Of a stretch of DNA of 64,000 nt, positions 52,009-60,300 are shown piece by piece. Within the stretch, counting starts at the first letter, position 1. Every line of letters starts with the position of its first letter. Position numbers and translations under genes: made by a program. Under the pieces are notes generated by a model. It saw only the letters and a list, made by a program, of their open reading frames with translations, was not told the origin of the DNA and did not search any database. This stretch comes from Adiantum capillus-veneris (taxonomy: Eukaryota; Streptophyta; Polypodiopsida; Polypodiales; Pteridaceae): contig CM043965.1 of assembly GCA_014529385.2 (NCBI GenBank), positions 9,940,912-10,004,911 on the forward strand, in the 5' to 3' direction.

Positions 52009-52020
52009 ATTAGGAGAAAT

Positions 52021-52424
52021 ATGGACCTTGCATGGGCCTTGTAACGAATCCTAATTTTTAGGGATTAAGCTTAATGTTGTGTAGGGTTAAGGGGACAAGG
52101 GCATTCAAGAAGCTAGTTTTGAGTAAGCTTTTCTAGCCTTTTTTTTAGACACATGTAGGATGTAGACCTAGGAGGTCACCTTCTTTCTCTAGCCTTTTGA
52201 AAGTGAAGGGAGTAAAGAGGTGTGGCCACATCAGCAAAAACGTGGGTCACTAAGAGCCAAAATTTGACTTTTTTTAAAACAATTTGTTTTTACTTCTTTT
52301 GACTTAAAACTTCCCCCCAACATATATACATATCAAAAAATTATTTTTTGACCTTTTTTAAAACCTACAAGCACTAAAAGTTCCTTTTTTCACAAAAGAA
52401 AACCCCTCCAAAAAAGAAAAACCT
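52021..52424. other. Unassigned stretch beyond the A2 truncation
   Basis: No domain recognised. A/T-rich with several poly-T and poly-A runs. Confidence 0.5.
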
Positions 52425-52650
52425 TTGTTCTCTCTTCCTCCTCTCTCCTTTCTCCCTCTCCTCTCCCTCCCTGCTCCCTTCTCTCCTCCTCCTCCCCTCT
52501 CTCTCCCCCACTGCCCCCTTCTCTCCTCCTATGTTCCTCCCTCTCCCTCCTTGTCCCCTTCTCTCCTCCTCCTGCCCTCTCTCTCCCTCTCCCCCACTGC
52601 CCCCTTCTCTCCTCCCATGTTCCTCCCTCTCCCTCCCCCCTCTCTCTTTC
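52425..52650 (+). repeat. Polypyrimidine minisatellite, unit about 86 bp
   Basis: Nearly pure C/T. The segment CACTGCCCCCTTCTCTCCTC, then (C)ATGTTCCTCCC..., is seen at about 52509 and again at about 52595, with partial units on both sides. Open frames across it encode only Ser/Pro/Leu or, on minus, Glu/Arg/Gly repeats and are artefacts. Such strand asymmetry can form triplex DNA. Confidence 0.88.
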
Positions 52651-53970
52651 TATCTTTTGCTTCCTCACGTAACAACTACCATGGTGCTCACGGACATCAC
52701 AAATTGTATGCGTACATATTTTCTTGTCCATGGCGTTTGCACCAAAGGCCGCACGTGAGGGTGAGCAGAGGTCATCCCAAGAACGTCGTACCGTCGGTGA
52801 GACGAATGTTGATGGTTCTTTAATATCTTGTCAATACCATCACATATTTAAATAAAGCACCCCTTTGTGCAAGGTAACACTATACTTCTTACTTTTGGTT
52901 GTGTTCTTATTATCATAGACTTTGAAGTATAAGGTGTTGCCTCTACTTGTTTTGTAGTGCTTGGCACAAAGGTTGCTTTTGTGCACAAATAGTGAAAGGC
53001 TACAGGTTAGAGAGGCCAAGTGTCACCACTTTTCCTCTAAAATAGTCTTCTTTGTTACATCTTGCAGGTAGATGCTTCAAATCCATGCTTATTAGAGGTG
53101 AGTAAGCTCATCCTAATGTATATTTTAGGATTATTTATTCCCAGTTGAATGGAAATACTTGCAAATTTGTACAACACATACTTAACAAGTATCTTTATTG
53201 TATAGCTTGCAAATGTTGAATTCATACATGTTTTTGTTACAAGTTGACCTCTTACTATGCTAGTTCAGTGGCATTGTTTGCAAGAATGGCTCAAGAAACT
53301 AGCATAACATGAAGCTTTTACGGTGGCACAAAGCTCTCCTCAGCGGCAATGTGGCTCTCACTACACCAAAAATCATTATGCTAACATGGAGAGATCCCTA
53401 GTAGGACAATGCAACATCTTTTTATCATCAGCAACACACCCTTTCCTAACATGGGGGCACTCCTACCAAAGATACTTTTATGTGATAGGTCACCTCGTAC
53501 CATGCCATGTCATGGAATGGATGTAAGAAATATGACGACACTACTCCTTGGAAGTTATTTACAAATGTATGTTTATCAAAGTTAATGAGAAGAAATTTGG
53601 ACTTTTTTGTTTGTTGATGTGTAAGAGCACTCTAGGTCTACCATATTTTAGATTGTTTGATAAGTTAAATAAGATTTATAGTCATTTAAAGTGTAAATTT
53701 GTTTTTGTTTGGTAAGATTGTACATGAGAAGACATGATAAAGTACAAGAGATCTTGACGGAATAAACCTCGATGCCACACCTCTCCGTGAACCCTTTGAT
53801 TTCTATCGTCGTGGGAAGTCCAAGGGAAGTCTGTTTTCAATTATTTAGCAATAACTTTTTTTTGAAAGAAATTTTGACTATTTTAAAGTTTGTACACAGT
53901 TTAGGAGTTCATTCTGATTATTTTCCTTCAGTTTCAAATTTTGACCGAGGGCACTCCTTGGAAGCCACTT
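52651..53970. other. Unassigned stretch
   Basis: No recognisable coding or RNA feature. Open frames of 60-85 codons only. Confidence 0.5.
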
Positions 53971-54243
53971 TTGAAGGTGTTAGGGCGAGATTTTGGGAAA
54001 GTTTTGTATGTAGGAAATACAGTCCTTAACATAATAAAAAACATTGGTTCTTTGAGTATTTTCAGATTCCATGGTTTTAATGCTCGTTGGAGCCCGCAGA
54101 TTAAGAAAAAAGTAAGAAATGTCTGTTTTACATCATTTTTAAAGAAATTGCCAACTTGCACGTTGTTTTTTAGAGAATCCGAGCAAAATATGATTTTTTT
54201 TGCATCACAGTCTAAAAGTTCAACACTAAAAAAAAAAAAAAAG

Positions 54244-54314
54244 GTGGCCGCAAGGGTGCGCGAAATGCCCATCCGGGACTTTTGGATGGCCATTTTGCGC
54301 GCCCTTGTGGCCAC
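54244..54314 (+). repeat. Imperfect hairpin, copy 1
   Basis: GTGGCCGCAAGGGTGCGCG at the left pairs with CGCGCCCTTGTGGCCAC at the right. Inside, CCCATCC can pair with GGATGG around a loop of about 10 bases (GGGACTTTT). There are a few mismatches and bulges. Confidence 0.8.
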
Positions 54315-54704
54315 TCTTGTTGAGGGCCCTGGAGGCCTTTACATGGCAAAAATTTGCAAAATTATTGTGTATAAGTATGAGATAAAGCTGTAAGTTAGAT
54401 GTACACAGAGCAAGAGCTCACCCCCTGGGGCCTTTGAAGGTGTTAGGGCAATATTTTGGGAAAGTTTTGTATGTAGGAAATACAGTCCTTGACACAATAA
54501 AAAACATTAGTTCTTTGAGTATTTTCGGATTCCATGATTTTAATGCTCAATGGAGCCCGTATATTAAGGAAAAAGTCAAAAATGTCTGTTTTATATCATT
54601 TTAAAAGAAATTGCCAACTTGTATGTTGTTTTTTGGAGAATCTAAGCAATATATGATTTTTTTTGCATCGCGGTCTAAAAGTTCAACACTTCAAAAAAAA
54701 AAGG

Positions 54705-54773
54705 GGCCACTAGGGCGCGCGAAATGCCCATCCGAGACTTTTGGATGGGGATTTTGCGCGCCCTTGTGGCCAC
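54705..54773 (+). repeat. Imperfect hairpin, copy 2
   Basis: GGCCACTAGGGCGCGCG pairs with CGCGCCCTTGTGGCC, and CCCATCC with GGATGGG, around GAGACTTT. Compared with copy 1, several changes improve pairing (GGGCGCGCG against GGGTGCGCG; GGATGGGG against GGATGGCC). Confidence 0.8.
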
Positions 54774-54893
54774 TTTTGTTGAGGGCCCTAGGGGCCTTTA
54801 CATGGCAAAAATTTGTGAAATTATTGTATATAAGTATGAGATAAGGATGTAAGTTAGATGTACAGAGAGCAAGAGCTCCCCCCTTGGGGCCTT

Positions 54894-55140
54894 ATAATGA
54901 CAAATAGGGGCTTTTTTTAATGCATGGCCATGAGATAGAGGTGTGGCGTTTGATGTAATCAGAACACACCCCCCCCCCGGTCCCTTTTTCTCTGTGTTCA
55001 AAGGCCTGAACATTCACTATGTAAAATTTTCCTATATCATGTGCGTTCACCATAATGGATTAAAAGTACCCCTTATAGGCCTTATCTACACATGTTTCTA
55101 TAACTTTACAAGAATATAAAATCCCTTATGTTGAACACGT
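54894..55140. other. Left flank of the Tat-like element
   Basis: No gene. Contains a C run (54967-54978) within CACACCCCCCC. The last four bases, ACGT, are repeated after the 3' LTR (63847-63850). Confidence 0.55.
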
Positions 55141-56282
55141 TGTGAGGAGTTTTTTGGAGCAAGGGATTGCGCACATGTACATACACATGCATGGTGCATC
55201 AAATAAAGAATTGCCCATTTTCCTTAGCCAGGTGGTTATGTGGGGCCCACATGTGTACAGGTAGGACAGCATGCACATAGTGCAGCGATTTTCACTATTA
55301 TCAGTACTAGTGTGTTTTTTCTACAATAAAGTGAAGTTGGTAGCGCGGAAAACTTCTCGAGGAAGCTATCCGCGGGCTGACAACGTGAGGTCAACAGGTG
55401 CGTCAGATGGCATCTAGTGGCGTCAGGAGGGCGAACGAGGTCAATATTTGCACGCAGATGAGAACGGACACAACGTGGATGTTTGCTTGTGAGAATTATG
55501 CAGAAAGGTCATCATTAGGACCACTTTTTGGGGCCACTTCACGTGGTGACGGGACGCATTATTGGAAAAAAGTTGAGTGCCAGGTGTGCGGATGATGCAA
55601 AAAAGGTGACAACTATGCACTGCGAGGTCAGTTTTTGGCCTGTTCGGGGTCCGTTTGAGGTCATCTAAAAGGCCAAGGGTGCCCAACTAATAAATCTAAG
55701 TGTGGGAACTGAAAAAACTGAGAGAAGACCAGAAAAAATGTGGAGAAGAGAGGAGGAACAGCCGCAGGTGTGTTTTTGCTCATTTTGGAGCCTGTTTTGG
55801 CCGTAAACTGCTCATCCGATGTCGGATTTGAGCACTTTGACATTGTAGACTGGGGTTTTGGGCCGTTCCGGACGCGATGGCGCTGTCCATTTTGCCAAAT
55901 TCCTCACTCTTTTTCTGCTGTTTTTCTGTGTAATCTTCTCCGGTGAGTGAAGCTTCTTCTCCAATTTGTGATTGTATCTGGTATCTTTTACCCATATTGT
56001 GTGAGCTGTTTGCCCCATTGGTGTTGGCCCAAGCTCATTTGTATCTAAACATCAGAAATTCTCCTCTTTTGAGCTGAGTTTTTTGGGTGTGTGTGTGTGT
56101 GTGTGTGTGTGTGGAGTGGACAAGTGGATAGTTTCTCTCCTCTCACTCCAGAGGTGTGTTCCCTGTCTCGGCCAGGTGTGTTGTCTAAGCCGAGTGATGC
56201 CCCATAGTGTGTGTGTGTATCTTTCCAAGAGTGTGTGTCGGGTCGTTATAGAGGCGCTGTGTGTGTTTTCATCCCGCTCACA
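55141..56282 (+). repeat. 5' LTR of the Tat-like element
   Basis: Starts TGTGAGGAG, ends CCCGCTCACA. Contains a (GT)n run at 56087-56113, also in the other LTR at 63651-63677. It must hold the promoter, but no unambiguous TATA box was singled out. Confidence 0.95.
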
Positions 56283-56284
56283 TT

Positions 56285-56305
56285 CTTTTGGTGCCCCCAC
56301 TGAGG
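56285..56305 (+). other. Primer binding site of the Tat-like element
   Basis: TTTTGGTGCCCCCACTGAGG starts two to three bases after the LTR. TGGTGCCCCC complements a tRNA 3' end of the form ...GGGGGCACCA. I do not name the tRNA from memory. The site differs from the tRNA-Asp type of the nested element. Confidence 0.7.
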
Positions 56306-57331
56306 ATCTTCTTCGAGTACCTTCTGCTTCGAGCTTCGAGCTTCGAGCTTCGGGATTGCAAATTACAGGTTGCAGATTACAGGTTACAGGTTACAGGGAC
56401 AGGTACAGGTACAGGTGATTCACACAGGTACAGGTAGCTGGAGTACAGTGATATACTAGCAGTGATGTCACTTGCAGTTGTTGTGGGAATGCATCACTTG
56501 GCGCCTATTTGAGCGCATTGTCTGCTGGATTGTACGTTACTTGTGGAAACTGCCATTGTACGCCTTTGTGGAGCCATATATGGTTTTATTTGGCAGTCCC
56601 AGCCATTTCTGAGACTTGGTCTGGAAGATAGTCATTTCTGAGACTTGACTATACGCGATTTGCATTAGCTTTCGTGTGAGGGTCGATAGCGTGAGGTTTT
56701 TATTGAGCTGGGGGATTCTCAAATGTGGAGATCCTTTCGGTGATACAGGTAGCTGGAGCACCCTTTTCGTGACCTCGCCATAGGCTATGTACTAGTGAGT
56801 CCTACTTGATGCTCGGGTTCTATTGTTGACAGTTTATGCGTACATAGACAGTCTATATTTTGGGTTCCTACTGTTCTACTTCTGGGGAAACTCTGTCGAA
56901 ATTTTCCCAAGTTATGATGGCTGGTTTTTTGGTATTTTGAGCCATTTATGCTGTTATGCTGCTGAAATTTTGGCAAAATCAGAGGTTGAGTCAGGTGTGC
57001 CTTCTTGGGAGCTTCATGGTTGGCTTTAATGGATGATCAAAATGGCCCTCAGTTCACTCCTTTTCATTTAACTCAAAGAATTCAGATTAATGTTCATGTG
57101 TCCAGGAAGATCTTTTTCCAGCAGCGCATAGTCTTTATGTTTGGGCCAAGAAGATTGAGAGAGATCCTGGAATGTCCTTTGCCTGTTGTAATTCCGATGA
57201 TCAACTATGAAAACTCATTTGATGTGCATGTGTTTGTTCTCATCTAAAGCTGAGCTCCATTGAAGTTTCTGGGGATTGGGTAGTGAAAAGTTTTGGGTTC
57301 TTGCACGTTTGTTTGAAGGGGTTCTCTAGCC
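56306..57331 (+). other. Leader of the Tat-like element with short tandem repeats
   Basis: Three GAGCTTC units (56328-56352), then repeated ACAGGTTACAGG / ACAGGTACAGG units (about 56365-56437), then unique sequence. An 80-codon open frame at 57005-57247 precedes the main start by 85 bases. It has no motif I recognise but is AUG-initiated and could act as an upstream frame. The rest shows nothing coding. Confidence 0.6.
56328..56437 (+). repeat. Minisatellite cluster in the Tat-like leader
   Basis: Consecutive short direct repeats of GAGCTTC and of (T)ACAGG(T). Leaders of LTR elements often hold packaging structures. Whether these repeats serve that is unknown. Confidence 0.85.
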
Positions 57332-60300
57332 ATGGCTTTCTCTTATCCGGAGTTTCATGGAAGAAGTGATGAAGATGTGGAGGACTTTCTGGAAAAGATG
57401 GAGGTTGCCTGCATTAGCAACCAGATTCATGACCCTGCGCAGATGTTGCGCCTTCTCCAAATTTGTTTGAAGAGTGATGCACGAGTTTGGTCCAAGGCAT
57501 TTGAAGAGGAGTTGCGTGCAACAGATCCACCTATAAGATTGAGTTGGGACAATCTAAGGCATGGATTGGAAGTAGAGTTTGTGAAGATAGAAGATCCTGA
57601 CAAAGTGTGGCAAGAAGTACAAGGTTTGGTGCAGAAGGAAGGTGAGCCAGTAGATGCGTACATACGTAAGTTTTCATTGGCATGGGAGCGAATGTGCAAG
57701 GCTTTAGCACCACAGGTACCCCCGCCTGACATGATGAAGAAGGACAGGTTCTTAGCTGGTCTTTGGGAGAATATACGTTGGAGAGTGGAGCTAAAGAAGC
57801 CTAGGACATATGAGGATGCACTAGAGGTAGCAAGGAACAAAAAGTGGAAGCTGAGGAAAATGAGCCAGTTAGGGATGGAGTCTTTGCCCATGAGGTCTGA
57901 ATTTCAGCCTATAGAGTCTTTACAAGGGCGCAGTTCAGTGGTTCATCATGAACCAGTGGTTTCTGTTACTCCTCAGGTTATGCCAGCAATGGTCACTACA
58001 GCAGTGCAAGATGATGGGCTAAGGCAAGACATGAGGCAAATGGTAGATTTGATGAAGAATATCAGCCTAAACATGCTAGGTCAAGTGGGAAATAATCGAG
58101 GTCGAGGGAGGTTTGCAAATCAGCCAGGAGGTGAAGAAAGGCCTAGGAATGGTGTTGGACAAAGCAATGGTAGGTTTTGGAAGCAGACGCCCACATGTTA
58201 CAATTGTGGAGAGTTGGGTCACATCAGCCCGCAATGTGATAAGCCACCAAGGATGGGGGGAGACATGTATCCATTGCCAAGACAGGTGCTAACTAGGTCA
58301 AATGATTATGGCATCGAAATTAAGGGAGACGAAGGAACCAGTGGACTGACCCAGGAGGAAAAGGGAAAGACAAAAGTGCTAAGTGTAGTCACCTTGGAGA
58401 AGGCATCAAAGCTAGAGGATACATTAGTGATGCCTATTGGGAAGAGGACCACAGAGGATAAGGAAGGAAGAAGTGCCCCAGGTCCTAGTAAGAAGAAAGG
58501 AAAGAGCCATGAAGACGAGGATGTCAAGGCCAAGAGGAAAAGGAGAGCTCGTCGAAAGTTTCATGTTTCAGATTTTCCACTAGGGGATGGGCAATTAAGC
58601 TATGACTTGAGGGAGGATTCGACGAGCAGGAAGGCAGATGTTACTTTTGGGCAGCTTATAGAGATGGTGCCTAAGCTAAAGCGACAGTGGAAGAGGATGG
58701 TTAACCCAATGGAGAAAGAGCCAGAGAGAGGTTCAGTAAAGGTGTTGGCAATGGATGAGCTACCAGACATTTGTCCAATAGTAGATGTGTGGCATAAAAG
58801 AAAAAATTTGGGACAAGGTTATGTGGATGGCGGAGCCCAAATATGCGTCATAACACACTCATGCGTTGAGAAAATGGGTCTCACAGTGGCTGGGGTGTCA
58901 GGGTTTCGGATCAGATTGGCAAACCATCAAAAAGTAAAATGCTTAGGTGTTGTAAAGAGCTTAGAAGTGGAGGCATATGATGCAAAGGCAGTGGTTGATT
59001 TTCATGTGATGCCAGCAGGGTTGGGAGCATATCCTATTATACTGGGCAGACCATGGTTACGTGTAGTGGGAGCTGTTCAAGATTGGCGACATGGTACAAT
59101 TAGCCTCTATGGAAAGACAGGTACCAAGAAGCTTTATAATATGGACACAAGGAAACGATTAGAGGAGCTTTATGAAGATGAGGATGAGTCTAGTGATGAA
59201 GACTCTTCCACGGTGACAGATGAGGACAGTGATAGCACTACCAACAGTGATGAGGATGCTGATGTTGCATTTATTTTGATGGATAAAGAAATCCAGGAGT
59301 GTGGTTTAGTCGCATTTGCGAATGAAGTTGAAGGGCCTTATGAAGTGATTGAAGGGCTGATGCAAACCAAGGTTGAGTTGTCAAAGAAGCAGGAATTAAT
59401 GACGCAAATGATTAGTGGAGACCTCTCAGCTATGGAGAAGGATATATTTTTGCATATGCTGGCTAGTTTTCCTGATTTGTTCATTACTTCATATGAAGAG
59501 ATCAGAGGGTTCAAGGGTGAAGAGATGCATATAGAGCTGAAAGAAGGTTCTAAGCCAGTGCGTCAAAGGCTAAGAAGGATGGGTCAAGAGCAAATGGAAG
59601 CCTTGCGGGTAGAGGTGGACAAGTTATTGAAGGCAGGGTTCATAGTTCCAGTGGAGACCACAGAATGGGTGAGTCCAGTAGTAGTCAGTCCAAAGAAGGA
59701 TGGGAAGTGGAGAATTTGTGTAGATTTTAAACCCTTAAACGCAGCCACTAAGAAGAACCCATATCCTCTTCCATTCATCGATCAGATCTTGGATTCAGTG
59801 GCAAGTTATGAGAGGTACAGTGTGTGTGATGGTTTTTCAGGCTATTTTCAATTGAAGATTGCTCTTAAAGACCGCACAAAGACAACATTTATTACGCCAT
59901 GGGGCTGCTATTGCTACACAGTGTTGCCGTTTGGGTTGTCAAATGGACCATCTTTCTATCAAGAAAGAGCAAATTGGGTGCTGGAACCATTCATTGGTAG
60001 TTGTGTTAAGGCTTTTATGGATGACTTCTGTGTTTATAGCAGTAGGGCTGAACACCATGAGAAGCTGCAGATGGTATTGGCTCGATATGATGAATGTGGA
60101 GGACAACTAAATCCAAAGAAATGTCATCTAGCACAGCCAAGGGTGAAGTTATTGGGCCATATGGTGTCAGAAAATGGCATTGAGGCTGATCCAGATAAGG
60201 TGAAGTCTATTATTCTTCTTCCATCACCTATGAGTACGAAGCAATTGGCAACCTTTATACACAAAGTGAAGTACATGGCACGGTTTATTCCATTTTCTTC

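Larger units (their letters stand above)
49084..52020 (-). mobile_element. Ty3/gypsy relic A2 (same family as A1), 5'-truncated in RT
   Basis: On minus the order is RT (from its middle), RNase H, integrase zinc finger, integrase core, C-terminal module, chromodomain-like tail, PPT, LTR. Protein text closely matches A1. The sequence above about 52020 is unrelated, so gag, protease and the first part of RT are missing. PPT on minus: CAAGAGAGAGGTAA. Several frameshifts and stops. Confidence 0.87.
53971..54893 (+). repeat. 463-bp tandem duplication, each copy with an imperfect hairpin
   Basis: Copy 1 is 53971-54433 and copy 2 is 54434-54893. Both start TTGAAGGTGTTAGGGC and end near GGGGCCTT, with roughly 5-10% differences by eye. 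Each has an A run followed by a GC-rich foldback and then TTTACATGGCAAAAATTTG. Neither copy has an open frame longer than 150 codons, and the frames are not conserved between copies, so it is non-coding. The origin is unknown. It could be part of a larger repeat family. Confidence 0.88.

Noticed and set aside
53934-54393. 126- and 150-codon frames across the first 463-bp unit
   Set aside because: Not conserved in the second copy of the unit. They cross the hairpin and the A run, so they are not coding.
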